From contig PGZD01000009.1 in assembly GCA_002843155.1 (NCBI GenBank), forward strand, positions 1 to 54,567: a stretch of 54,567 bases of DNA, written 5' to 3'. Positions 25,838-34,942 of this stretch are shown here, one piece after another (position 1 is the first letter of the stretch; every line of letters begins with the position of its first letter). The DNA comes from Gammaproteobacteria bacterium HGW-Gammaproteobacteria-3. Its GTDB lineage: Bacteria; Pseudomonadota; Gammaproteobacteria; Methylococcales; Methylomonadaceae. Below the pieces are notes generated by a model. The model saw only the letters and a list, made by a program, of their open reading frames with translations, was not told the origin of the DNA and searched no databases. A program made the position numbers and the translations under genes.

Positions 25838-26284
25838 TTATTGTCTCTCGGCTAATATCTGATGAGCGGCCAACAAGGCCAGTTCGTACCCGACAGCGCC
25901 CAATCCGCAGATAACGCCGACGGCGATATCCGAAAGATAAGAGTGCTTCCTGAACGCTTCACGGGCATGGACGTTTGATAAATGAACTTCTATAAACGGA
26001 ATTTTTGTCGCCAGCAGGGCATCGCGGATAGCCACGCTGGTATGCGTGAAAGCGGCGGGGTTGATGATGACGAAATCAACGCCGCCCTTCAGGCCGTGCT
26101 GAATCAGTTCGATAATTTCGTGTTCGGCGTTATGCTGAGCAAAACTGAGCCGATGCCCCAACTCCGATGCTTTGACGGCCAAAACCTGCTCGATGTCGGC
26201 AAGGGTTTTTTTACCGTAATGGCCGGGTTCTCTAAGACCCAGTAGATTAAGGTTCGGGCCATTGATTACGGAAATATTCGCCAT
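25838..26284 (-). CDS. aroQ: 3-dehydroquinate dehydratase, type II
   Basis: 148 aa. Dehydrates 3-dehydroquinate in the shikimate pathway. [17 protein letters not shown] carries the catalytic Tyr loop, [16 protein letters not shown] the substrate-binding residues, [17 protein letters not shown] the conserved His and Arg. Length is normal for the small type II enzyme. First gene of the aroQ-accBC operon. Confidence 0.96.
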   Translation of the reverse strand: MANISVINGPNLNLLGLREPGHYGKKTLADIEQVLAVKASELGHRLSFAQHNAEHEIIELIQHGLKGGVDFVIINPAAFTHTSVAIRDALLATKIPFIEVHLSNVHAREAFRKHSYLSDIAVGVICGLGAVGYELALLAAHQILAERQ

Positions 26285-26453
26285 GCTTTATCAAGAGTTT
26301 GAAATGATTTTATTGCGCTAATTCTCCCTAATTTGCAGGGTTTTGTCCAGATATATGTCACTTTGCGTCAGTTAGCGGCAAAAAACCGTTATTTACAGGG
26401 CATTACCGAACATTTGCTGCACAACGCTGTTTTTTTAACGCTGCGTAGAACCC

Positions 26454-27365
26454 TCACCCCTGCGACGGCAAGCTGTCGACAGGCGGCATACTGCGCTGGG
26501 CATGATCCACCAAACCCCGGACATACTCCAACTGCACATCTTCAGGACGTGTCGCCAGATACATGGTCTTGTGCAAAGGCAAATTTTCAAAGCGCAGACC
26601 GGTCAAGGACAAGCCGGCCGATTTTTCGCTCACCAGCCATTGCGGCAACAGGCAGACACCCCGCCCACTGGCGGCAAACTGCAACATGATGTCGGTTTCT
26701 TCAACCGTGATATGCGCCAGCGGCTCGATATTATACGGTTGCAGCACCTGTCTGAACATATCCAGACGCTCCCGCTCGACCGGATAGGTCAAGACCGTCT
26801 CTCCGGCAAGATCGCAAGGCTTGATGAAGGGCCGTTCGGCCAGCCGATGTTGATCCGAAACAATCAGCACCAGCTCGAAAGCGAACAAGGGTTGATAACT
26901 GAGGCACCGGTTGAAGCACGGATCGGAAGTCAGCAGGGCATCGAGCTTGTATTGCTCTATCGCCGCCAGTGAATCGAAGCGAAACCTGGAGGTGACCTCG
27001 ATCGCCAGGTGAGGCCAGGCTTTGAGATAAGGCTGCAAAATAGTCCGAAACCATTCATAACAAGCATGGCAATCGATACCCAGCGTCAACTTGCCGGTTT
27101 TGCCCGCAGCCAGCAGGTTCAAATGTTCTTCGGCTGACGACACGGTGGCGATAACCGATTCGGCGACATCGGACAAATACTGCCCGGCTTGCGTCAACAC
27201 CAGAGAGCGCCCTTGCTTATGCCAAAGGATGATGCCCAGTCTTTTCTCAAGATTTCGCATCTGGTGCGACAAAGCCGATTGGCTTAAATGCAGGGACCTA
27301 GCCGCCGCAACCAGTGTTCCGCGCAGTTTGAGCGCCAATAGAATGCGAAAATGAATCAGCTCCAT
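26454..27365 (-). CDS. metR: LysR-type regulator MetR
   Basis: 303 aa. The N-terminal winged helix (LVAAARSLHLSQSALSHQMRNLEKRLG, split) is a LysR-type HTH; the remainder is the periplasmic-binding-protein-like effector domain, which in MetR senses homocysteine. MetR activates metE. Divergent transcription from metE, with two MetR-like sites in the 98-base gap, supports the identity beyond general LysR similarity. Confidence 0.92.
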   Translation of the reverse strand: MELIHFRILLALKLRGTLVAAARSLHLSQSALSHQMRNLEKRLGIILWHKQGRSLVLTQAGQYLSDVAESVIATVSSAEEHLNLLAAGKTGKLTLGIDCHACYEWFRTILQPYLKAWPHLAIEVTSRFRFDSLAAIEQYKLDALLTSDPCFNRCLSYQPLFAFELVLIVSDQHRLAERPFIKPCDLAGETVLTYPVERERLDMFRQVLQPYNIEPLAHITVEETDIMLQFAASGRGVCLLPQWLVSEKSAGLSLTGLRFENLPLHKTMYLATRPEDVQLEYVRGLVDHAQRSMPPVDSLPSQG

Positions 27366-27367
27366 GA

Positions 27368-27401
27368 TGAATTTTTCTCATATAAAGATGAAAAACAATC
27401 A
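27368..27401 (+). promoter_or_regulatory. Two MetR-like operator sites
   Basis: MetR consensus is TGAANNNNNTTCA. Here TGAATTTTTCTCA (27368-27380) and TGAAAAACAATCA (27389-27401) each depart from it at one or two bases and are spaced 21 bases apart, two helical turns. The second abuts the candidate metE -35 box, as expected for an activator. Confidence 0.55.
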
Positions 27402-27402
27402 A

Positions 27403-27431
27403 TTTATATCATACATAATACGCCCTAGAAT
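27403..27431 (+). promoter_or_regulatory. Candidate metE promoter
   Basis: TTTATA (27403-27408), a 17-base spacer, TAGAAT (27426-27431). The -35 box is weak, as is usual for an activator-dependent promoter. Transcription would begin near 27438, leaving a leader of about 25 bases to the metE ATG. Confidence 0.45.
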
Positions 27432-27463
27432 AGTGTTTTTTAACGACACAGGTAAAGACAGCA

Positions 27464-29752
27464 ATGATCAAAATTCATAATCTGGGGTTTCCACGACTGG
27501 GCCCCAACCGCGAACTGAAATTCGCCCTGGAGCGTTATTGGCGCGGCGACATCGACCCACAGGCTTTAGAGGCGGTGGCGGCGCAAATCCGCAGCGACAA
27601 TTGGCGGCTTCAGGCCAATAACGGCATAGACTATATTCCAGTGGGCGATTTTTCGCTGTACGACACGGTGCTGGACACCAGTGTGCTGCTCGGCGTAATA
27701 CCGGAACGCTTTGAAGCCGGTCCGGCGAGGGGCACCCTGTCCAACTATTTCAGAATGGCGCGCGGTCAGGCACAGGATGGTAAACAATACCGCGCTTTGG
27801 AAATGACCAAATGGTTTGACACCAACTATCATTTTCTGGTGCCGGAATTACAGCCCCGACAAAAATTTAAATTAACCGGCGACAAATTATTCAGGGAAGT
27901 AGAGCAATTGCAGGCCTTGGGTTTTCAAGCCAAGCCTGTGCTGCTGGGACCTGTGACCTGGTTATGGCTGGCCAAGGGTATGGGTGCGGACGACAAACTA
28001 ATGTTGCTGGAAAGTTTACTGGCGGTTTATGCGCAAATTCTGAATCACCTGGCCGATCTCGGCGTCCATTGGATGCAACTCGACGAACCTTTGCTGGTGC
28101 TGGATTTGCCGGTCGAATGGAAAAACGCCATCGAGATGAGCTACCACCGCCTGCACAACAACCGGGTCAAAATTCTGCTCGCCACTTATTTCGGCGGCCT
28201 GGCTGAAAATACTTCTTTTGCCTGCAAATTACCGGTTGCAGGTCTCCATATCGATTTAATCCGCGCGCCCGAGCAATTGACGCCGGTACTGGATAATTTT
28301 CCGGCGCACAAGGTTTTATCCTTAGGCTTGATCGATGGCCGCAACATCTGGCGCAGCGATTTACGGCAAGCACTGGCAACGGTCGCACAAGTCCAGCAGC
28401 GCTTTCAGGGCGAATTGTGGCTGGCGCCTTCCTGTTCGCTGCTGCATGTGCCGGTGGACCTGGATAAAGAAACCGGTCTCGACCCTACCGTTATAACCTG
28501 GCTCGCTTTCGCGCGGCAAAAACTGACCGAACTGAAAGTATTGCGCCTGGCTTTGGAAGAAGGTGAGGCGGCGGTAGCGCAAGAATTGCAGGCATCGGAC
28601 GAGGCTGTCAGGTCGAAGCGGACATCGCCTTTGATTCATAATGCCGCGACGCAATCCCGTTTGAATTCAATCACAGCCGATATGCTGCAACGCCAGAATC
28701 CTTATGAACGAAGAAAAAAGCGGCAACAAGAATCCTTGCCATTGCCCTTATTTCCGACCACTACCATCGGATCGTTCCCGCAGACTCAGGATATACGCAA
28801 ACTCCGGCAAGATTACAAAAAAAGCCTGATCACACCGGCCGACTACACTGAAGCCATGCAAAGCCAGATTCGCTATTGTATCGAGGAACAGGAAAAACTG
28901 GGCCTGGATGTATTCGTGCATGGTGAAGCCGAGCGCAACGACATGGTCGAATATTTTGGCGAACAGTTGCAAGGCTTTGTGTTCACCGGCTATGGCTGGG
29001 TGCAATCTTACGGCTCGCGCTGCGTCAAACCGCCGATCATTTATGGCGACATTAGCCGCCCCAAAGCCATGACGCCTGCCTGGATAAGCTATGCGCAGTC
29101 ATTGACCGACAAACCGGTCAAAGGCATGTTGACAGGCCCGGTGACGATTCTGAACTGGTCGTTCGTACGTAATGATCAGGATCGGGCCGTCACCGCCAGG
29201 CAACTGGCGCTGGCCTTACGCGATGAAGTCCAGGATCTGGAACAAGCCGGGGTCAAAATCATTCAGATCGATGAAGCCGCCTTGCGCGAAGGCTTGCCGC
29301 TGCGCCGCTCGGCCTGGCAGGCTTATCTGGACTGGGCGACCGGCGCCTTTCGCCTGACCGCCGGCGGCGTCAACGATGCCACGCAAATTCACACGCACAT
29401 GTGTTATTCGGAATTCAACGATATTGTGGACGCCATCGCCGACATGGACGCCGACGTCATTACCATCGAAACTTCACGCTCCAATATGGAGTTGCTGGAA
29501 GCTTTCGTTGATTTTCACTACCCGAACGACATAGGACCGGGTGTTTATGACATCCACAGCCCGAACATCCCTGAAACCGGACAGATTGTGGCGCTTCTCA
29601 AGCAGGCGAAAGACAGAATCAATGCCGACCAGCTTTGGGTCAATCCTGATTGCGGCCTGAAAACCCGAACCTGGCAAGAAGTACGGCCCGCCCTGCAGAA
29701 CATGGTGCAGGCTGCGGCCATTTTGCGGACGGAGTCAATGGCCGTGAAATAA
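27464..29752 (+). CDS. metE: Cobalamin-independent methionine synthase
   Basis: 762 aa. Transfers the methyl group of 5-methyl-tetrahydropteroyl-triglutamate to homocysteine. The N-terminal half starts HNLGFPRLGPNRELKFALER. The catalytic C-terminal barrel has FPTTTIGSFPQT, VFVHGEAERNDMVEYFGEQL, GMLTGPVTILNWSF, QIDEAALREGLPLR, QIHTHMCYSEF and VNPDCGLKTRTW, with the zinc ligands His, Cys (HMCYSEF), Glu and Cys (PDCGLKTR). Complete length. Its regulator metR is divergent. Confidence 0.97.
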   Translation: MIKIHNLGFPRLGPNRELKFALERYWRGDIDPQALEAVAAQIRSDNWRLQANNGIDYIPVGDFSLYDTVLDTSVLLGVIPERFEAGPARGTLSNYFRMARGQAQDGKQYRALEMTKWFDTNYHFLVPELQPRQKFKLTGDKLFREVEQLQALGFQAKPVLLGPVTWLWLAKGMGADDKLMLLESLLAVYAQILNHLADLGVHWMQLDEPLLVLDLPVEWKNAIEMSYHRLHNNRVKILLATYFGGLAENTSFACKLPVAGLHIDLIRAPEQLTPVLDNFPAHKVLSLGLIDGRNIWRSDLRQALATVAQVQQRFQGELWLAPSCSLLHVPVDLDKETGLDPTVITWLAFARQKLTELKVLRLALEEGEAAVAQELQASDEAVRSKRTSPLIHNAATQSRLNSITADMLQRQNPYERRKKRQQESLPLPLFPTTTIGSFPQTQDIRKLRQDYKKSLITPADYTEAMQSQIRYCIEEQEKLGLDVFVHGEAERNDMVEYFGEQLQGFVFTGYGWVQSYGSRCVKPPIIYGDISRPKAMTPAWISYAQSLTDKPVKGMLTGPVTILNWSFVRNDQDRAVTARQLALALRDEVQDLEQAGVKIIQIDEAALREGLPLRRSAWQAYLDWATGAFRLTAGGVNDATQIHTHMCYSEFNDIVDAIADMDADVITIETSRSNMELLEAFVDFHYPNDIGPGVYDIHSPNIPETGQIVALLKQAKDRINADQLWVNPDCGLKTRTWQEVRPALQNMVQAAAILRTESMAVK

Positions 29753-29763
29753 CCCGCCCACAA

Positions 29764-29795
29764 GGTTGGGGTGCACGTTTTTTGCAACCCAACCT
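29764..29795 (+). terminator. Hairpin after metE
   Basis: GGTTGGGGTGCA and TGCAACCCAACC pair with one mismatch around CGTTTTT. No T-run follows, so it is a weak terminator candidate or a repeat. A related sequence (TTTGCAACCCAACG on the minus strand) lies at about 22089-22102. Confidence 0.4.
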
Positions 29796-29881
29796 GACCT
29801 GCACTTTGTCCTATCCTCAAACTGGTCTATCATTTATTATGCACTGCCGTTTTTTTTCAGCCCAGCCCCGGCGCTTTATTA

Positions 29882-32425
29882 ATGATACCCAAAACCACCC
29901 GCTTTTTACGTTTATGCCTCGTACTGCTTGGCGTTTCAGGTCTTGCTTTCTGCCTGAAACTTGACGCGGCCAATACGCTACTGAATCCTGAAAGCGTTGG
30001 AAAACTCAGTATCGGGAGCTACACATTAGGCTTTACAACGTTGTTTTTTATCGCCTTTTCTCTCTGGCTGGCCATCTCTATCAATAAAAGCCGCCGACTG
30101 GCACAAACAGAATTACAGCAACGCAACACGGCTTTGGCTTTGGAAATTCAGCAGCGCAAGCATGACGCACTGAAATACCGGGGATTGGTCGAAAGCGCCC
30201 GCGTCATTGTCTGGAGCGCGGATCCTGCCACATTCCAACTGACCTATGTCAGCAAGGAAGCGGAAACTTTGCTGGGTTATCCTCTGGCGTCCTGGACCAG
30301 CGAACCCGATTTCTGGCCACGGCACATCCACCCGGATGACAGGGAATGGGCGGTCTCCTATTGCCTCACCGAGACGACAGCGCATCGGGAACACAAATTT
30401 GAATACCGGATGATGGCCGCCGATGGCCGTATTGTCTGGCTCTATGACATCGTCGAACCGATCATAGAAGACGGTAAGCTTAAGGAACTGGTGGGCGTGA
30501 TGGTGGATATTACCGAACGCAAGCAAGTGGAAGCCGCGTTTGCCAACCGCACCGGTGAATTGACCTTGCAAAACCGGGTTCTGCGAAACATTAATCAGAA
30601 AATGACGCTGGATCAGGTACTGGACACCTTGACGCGTCAAATCGAGGCGCTGCATCCTGAAATGATTTGCTCGGTTTTGCTGCTGGATGCGCATAACAAA
30701 TTGCGCCACGGCGCCGCCCCCAGCCTGCCCGACGCTTACAACCGCGCCATCGATGGTCTTGCCATCGGCATAGGCGCGGGTTCTTGCGGCACGGCGGCAT
30801 TTCTGGGCGAGCGTGTCATCGTCGCCGACATAAAAATTCATCCCCTCTGGTCTTCATATCAAGACATAGCGCGTAATGCAAATATTCAAGCCTGCTGGTC
30901 GCAGCCCATCAAAAACAGCACCGGGCAAGTGCTGGGCACTTTCGCCATATACCACCGGCAGCCCACTTTACCCACCGATTCCGAAATCCTCCTGATCGAA
31001 CGTTATGCCGAACTGGCATTACTGGCTATCGAGCATGATAGGGCCGAGGCAACCATTCGCAACCTGGCTTACTACGACCCCTTGACCCAGTTGCCTAACC
31101 GCCGCTTGTTGATGGAGCGGCTCAGGCATGGCCTCGCTATGGCTCGACGGGATAATAACCCGCTGGCCTTGCTGATGCTGGACCTGGATTATTTCAAAGC
31201 GGTCAACGATAGCCTGGGGCATTTGGCCGGTGATGATTTATTGCAGCAAGTCGCCGCCCGCATTAAAACGCGGTTGCGCAGTGCGGATACGATCGCGCGT
31301 CTGGGCGGCGATGAATTTGTCGTGCTGCTGGAAGATATGGCGCATCAGGAAGATGCGGCTCGGGTGGCCAAGTCGCTGGTCACCGACCTGGAGCAAGCTT
31401 TTTGCATCGGTCAACGTGACGATGTGCGCATCAGCGTCAGTATCGGCATCAGCCTGTACCCGCAACACGCACACACTCCCGAACAATTGATGGATCAAGC
31501 CGATGCGGCGCTGTATCAGGCCAAAGACGCAGGCCGGGGTTGTTTTGCTTATTATTCCGAAGCCATGACGCAGGCGGTACGCGAGCGGATTGAACTGGAA
31601 GCGCGTTTGCGCAAAGCGATCGAACAACAGGAATTGAGGGTTCATTATCAAGCGCAAGCGGCTATTGCCAGCGGCCGGATTATCGGCGCGGAAGCTTTGG
31701 TGCGCTGGCAAGATGCGGACGGCAAGACCATTGCGCCCGGAGAGTTTATTCCCATTGCCGAAACCAGCGGTCTGATTGTGGCGTTAGGTGAATGGGTGCT
31801 TGCCGAAACCTGTCGGCAGGGCCGCCGATGGCTGGATGCAGGATTGCCGCCTTTGACCCTGGCGGTCAATGTTTCGCCGCACCAGTTTCGCAGCAGCGAC
31901 ATGAGCGCCCTGGTGGCCAGGATACTTGAAAAAACCGGTTTTCCCGCCGAACACCTGGAACTGGAACTCACCGAAAGCGGACTGATGGACAATCAAACCA
32001 AAGTGATGGAAATCCTGAATGACTTGCGTGCCCAAGGAATTCGTCTTGCCATCGATGATTTCGGCACCGGCTATTCTTCGCTGGCCTATCTCAAGCGATT
32101 TCCGGTGAATGTGTTGAAAATCGATAAAACCTTTATCGACGATATCCCTCACTCGCAATACGACATGGAAATCACCTCAACCATTATCGCCATGGGGCGG
32201 ACTTTGGGCTTTAAGGTTCTGGCTGAAGGCGTGGAAACGGCCGAACAACTGGCTTTTTTAAAAGCTAAGGGCTGTGATTATTATCAGGGTTATTTCAAGT
32301 GCAAACCGGTACCCGGCGACATTTTCGCCGAATTATTACGTCAGCAACAGGTCGGCGGTGACAACGTGTGTCCGCCCGATAAACCGGCCGCCACCTATCT
32401 GCCCGCTACGCAACAGGCAGGATGA
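29882..32425 (+). CDS. PAS-GAF-GGDEF-EAL cyclic-di-GMP enzyme
   Basis: 847 aa. Two hydrophobic segments near the N-terminus (LCLVLLGVSGLAFCLKL and LGFTTLFFIAFSLWLAISI) anchor it in the membrane. A PAS domain (about 100-215, ending VMVDITERK), a GAF domain (about 225-380), GGDEF (about 476) and EAL (about 603) follow. An RxxD inhibitory site (RSAD) lies exactly 5 residues before GGDEF. EALVRW and DDFGTGYSSLAYLK indicate an intact phosphodiesterase. Both catalytic signatures look active; which activity dominates cannot be read. The neighbouring genes do not reveal its input. Confidence 0.92.
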   Translation: MIPKTTRFLRLCLVLLGVSGLAFCLKLDAANTLLNPESVGKLSIGSYTLGFTTLFFIAFSLWLAISINKSRRLAQTELQQRNTALALEIQQRKHDALKYRGLVESARVIVWSADPATFQLTYVSKEAETLLGYPLASWTSEPDFWPRHIHPDDREWAVSYCLTETTAHREHKFEYRMMAADGRIVWLYDIVEPIIEDGKLKELVGVMVDITERKQVEAAFANRTGELTLQNRVLRNINQKMTLDQVLDTLTRQIEALHPEMICSVLLLDAHNKLRHGAAPSLPDAYNRAIDGLAIGIGAGSCGTAAFLGERVIVADIKIHPLWSSYQDIARNANIQACWSQPIKNSTGQVLGTFAIYHRQPTLPTDSEILLIERYAELALLAIEHDRAEATIRNLAYYDPLTQLPNRRLLMERLRHGLAMARRDNNPLALLMLDLDYFKAVNDSLGHLAGDDLLQQVAARIKTRLRSADTIARLGGDEFVVLLEDMAHQEDAARVAKSLVTDLEQAFCIGQRDDVRISVSIGISLYPQHAHTPEQLMDQADAALYQAKDAGRGCFAYYSEAMTQAVRERIELEARLRKAIEQQELRVHYQAQAAIASGRIIGAEALVRWQDADGKTIAPGEFIPIAETSGLIVALGEWVLAETCRQGRRWLDAGLPPLTLAVNVSPHQFRSSDMSALVARILEKTGFPAEHLELELTESGLMDNQTKVMEILNDLRAQGIRLAIDDFGTGYSSLAYLKRFPVNVLKIDKTFIDDIPHSQYDMEITSTIIAMGRTLGFKVLAEGVETAEQLAFLKAKGCDYYQGYFKCKPVPGDIFAELLRQQQVGGDNVCPPDKPAATYLPATQQAG

Positions 32426-32441
32426 ACCCATTCCTTTGGCC

Positions 32442-34829
32442 TTACTCGCCCCCTTCTTCTTTATCCTCTTCGTGCGCCATGTCCGATATTTCCCGTAACC
32501 GCGAAATGGCTTTGAAATTGATACTGTCTTCAGGGTAATTGCCCGCCTCGTCGATAACGCCAACCGTTTGCCCGGTCAGAATTTCCAGGCATTCATCAAC
32601 ACTGGAGACCGCGTAGACCCTGAACAAATCCTGCGCCACGGCATCGATGACCGCCTGCATCAGCATCAGGTTGCGTTGATTGGCGGCCGGAATGATGACG
32701 CCTTGCTCGCCCGTGAGCCCCCGCGCCTGGCACAGCCGGAAAAAACCTTCGATTTTTTCATTGACGCCGCCGATGGCCTGTACTTCGCCGTATTGATTGA
32801 TCGATCCGGTCACCGCGAAAGATTGCTTGATCGGCGTCCGCGTCAAGGCCGAAATCAGGCAACACAACTCCGCCAACGATGCGCTATCGCCGTCGATGTA
32901 GCCGTAAGATTGTTCGATGGCGAGACTGGCGGAAATGGCCAGCGGAAACTGCTGCGCATAGCAGTGGCCGAGATAGCCGGTCAGGATCATCACGCCTTTG
33001 GAGTGAATGGCCTGCCCCAGTTCGGCTTCGCGTTCAATATCGACAATGCCCCGGGAACCCGGATACACCGTCGAGGTAATCCGGGCCGGCGCACCGAAAC
33101 TGCTGTCGCCGACTTCCAGCACGGTCAGGCCATTGGCTTTGCCTATGGCCGTGCCTTCGGTATCGATCAGGATGGTGCCGTCCAGCATTTCTTCCAGAAT
33201 GGCTTCGGATATTCGGCCATTACGCTGTTGCCGTGCGTTCAACGCCAGCTCGATATGGGGCTTGTCGATATGGTTGACAGCATATCGTCGGCACAGCAAG
33301 CTGGCTTCACCGATGATTTCCAGGCAATCGTTGATGCGCGCCGACAAGCGCTGCTGGTTTTCGGACAGCCTGCAACTGTGTTCGAGCAAGCGCTCGATAG
33401 CGCCTGCCGTCAAAGGCTTGGCGCCGGAATCGTGGGCCTGTTTGACCATCAGCGAGGCGAATTTCTGGATGGTATCCGGGTCGATTCGGATATGGTTGTC
33501 AAAGTCGGCCAGTACGCGGAACATTTCATTGAATTCGTCATCGAGTTCCTGCAACAGATAATAAATGTCGCGGGAACCGATCAGGATGACTTTGACATCG
33601 AGCGGAATGACTCCGGGCTTTAACGTCATCGTGTTGACGCCCAGTTCCGAGTACGGCGATTCGATTTCGATGCGGCCCGATTTCAGGGCGCGCTTGAGAC
33701 CTTCCCAGACAAAAGGATAAGTCAGCAGCTTATCGGCATCCAGGATTAAATAACCGCCATTGGAACGATGCAATGAACCCGGACAAATCCGCCGGTAATT
33801 GGTGACCAGCGTGCCTTGATCGCTGACATACTCGATGCGTCCGAACAAATTCTGATACAGAGGATGCGGCTCGTAAACAACCGGCGCTCCCTGATCCTGC
33901 GAATAATCGACTAAAATGTTGGGCGCGTATTGTTCGATCAGCACCTGACGCCTGGCCGCCTCGCCACGGCTGTCCATGGGCGAGGCGGCCAGCAAATCGA
34001 CAATATTCCTGCGCACGTCTTTCTTGATTTCTGCCAGATAAGTGATGACATCATCGATATTCCGATAGCGCTCGGCCAATTCGTCAAACAATGGCTCGAT
34101 GGCCTGATTGATGGTGTTGTCGTCCAATTGCTTGAGCTGCGTCATCAGCGCCCGCCGCCATTGCGGCAACTCCAGCAGGGCATCACTCAAATAGTTTTCC
34201 AATTCTTCCGTATGCGCGTGAAAAGCCTCGCGCTCAGCTTGCGGCAACTGGGCGAATTGGTCATCATCCAGCGCTTTATTATCCCGCGCAGGCACAAAGG
34301 TAATTGCTTCGCTTTCCCGATACAATGCGACATCGAGCGTCAACGCTTTGTTTTCGACCCGATTAATGGCCGCGTTATAGCGTTGATTGAAAGCGCGCTC
34401 GATCGAGGCCTTTTTTTGCTGATACGTCGGACTTTCAAAAACGGTCGGAAAAGTCGCCAATAAATTACCAATCAATTTATCGATATCTTCGGCAAACTTG
34501 CGGCCCTGGTTGGCGGGCAATTCAACCGAAACCGGCTCACGCGCATTATCGAAGTTATCGACATAGGCATAACTCGGCGGCGTTGGCTGTTTATGCGCCA
34601 ATAAATCCAGATGCTGGGTCACCATCGATAAGCGCCCGGTTTCCGACTCACCCATCACATAGATGTTATAGCCCGGACTGTCCATGGCAACGCCGAATTC
34701 CAGCGCCGATTGGGCGCGGCTCTGCCCTAGAATGGCGGGATCGGTTTTAGAAACCTGGGGATAGTCGAACTCGGCCAGGTTGACCGTTAGTTTCAGGGAT
34801 TGAGGCGGCAGCGGGGTAAGCTTGGACAT
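32442..34829 (-). CDS. Lon-family ATP-dependent protease (YcbZ/LonB-like)
   Basis: 795 aa. The C-terminal Lon protease domain shows YIDGDSASLAEL with the catalytic Ser, and the Lys in GVNEKIEGFF 43 residues later, the same spacing as the Ser679-Lys722 dyad of E. coli Lon. The N-terminal AAA-like half has GESETGRLS where a Walker A would be, with Arg in place of the usual Lys, as in the YcbZ group. A LonB-type SHRSNGGYLILDAD-like block (LHRSNGGYLILDADKLL) is the Walker B region. Monocistronic; substrates unknown. Confidence 0.9.
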   Translation of the reverse strand: MSKLTPLPPQSLKLTVNLAEFDYPQVSKTDPAILGQSRAQSALEFGVAMDSPGYNIYVMGESETGRLSMVTQHLDLLAHKQPTPPSYAYVDNFDNAREPVSVELPANQGRKFAEDIDKLIGNLLATFPTVFESPTYQQKKASIERAFNQRYNAAINRVENKALTLDVALYRESEAITFVPARDNKALDDDQFAQLPQAEREAFHAHTEELENYLSDALLELPQWRRALMTQLKQLDDNTINQAIEPLFDELAERYRNIDDVITYLAEIKKDVRRNIVDLLAASPMDSRGEAARRQVLIEQYAPNILVDYSQDQGAPVVYEPHPLYQNLFGRIEYVSDQGTLVTNYRRICPGSLHRSNGGYLILDADKLLTYPFVWEGLKRALKSGRIEIESPYSELGVNTMTLKPGVIPLDVKVILIGSRDIYYLLQELDDEFNEMFRVLADFDNHIRIDPDTIQKFASLMVKQAHDSGAKPLTAGAIERLLEHSCRLSENQQRLSARINDCLEIIGEASLLCRRYAVNHIDKPHIELALNARQQRNGRISEAILEEMLDGTILIDTEGTAIGKANGLTVLEVGDSSFGAPARITSTVYPGSRGIVDIEREAELGQAIHSKGVMILTGYLGHCYAQQFPLAISASLAIEQSYGYIDGDSASLAELCCLISALTRTPIKQSFAVTGSINQYGEVQAIGGVNEKIEGFFRLCQARGLTGEQGVIIPAANQRNLMLMQAVIDAVAQDLFRVYAVSSVDECLEILTGQTVGVIDEAGNYPEDSINFKAISRLREISDMAHEEDKEEGGE

Positions 34830-34942
34830 GAACTGTTAATGATGGACTGATGCGAAACCGGATATTTTAACAGTGTTTACACGCTGACGCCTCAAACGCA
34901 TCGATTCGAGTTCGGAAAAAGAGAAAGCTATGTCGCCTTGTC

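Noticed and set aside
32568-33623. Long plus-strand reading frame of about 350 codons opposite the Lon-type protease
   Set aside because: It lies wholly antisense to a strongly supported gene, has a His/Gln/Arg-rich composition with no motif, and is a by-product of the codon use of the real gene.
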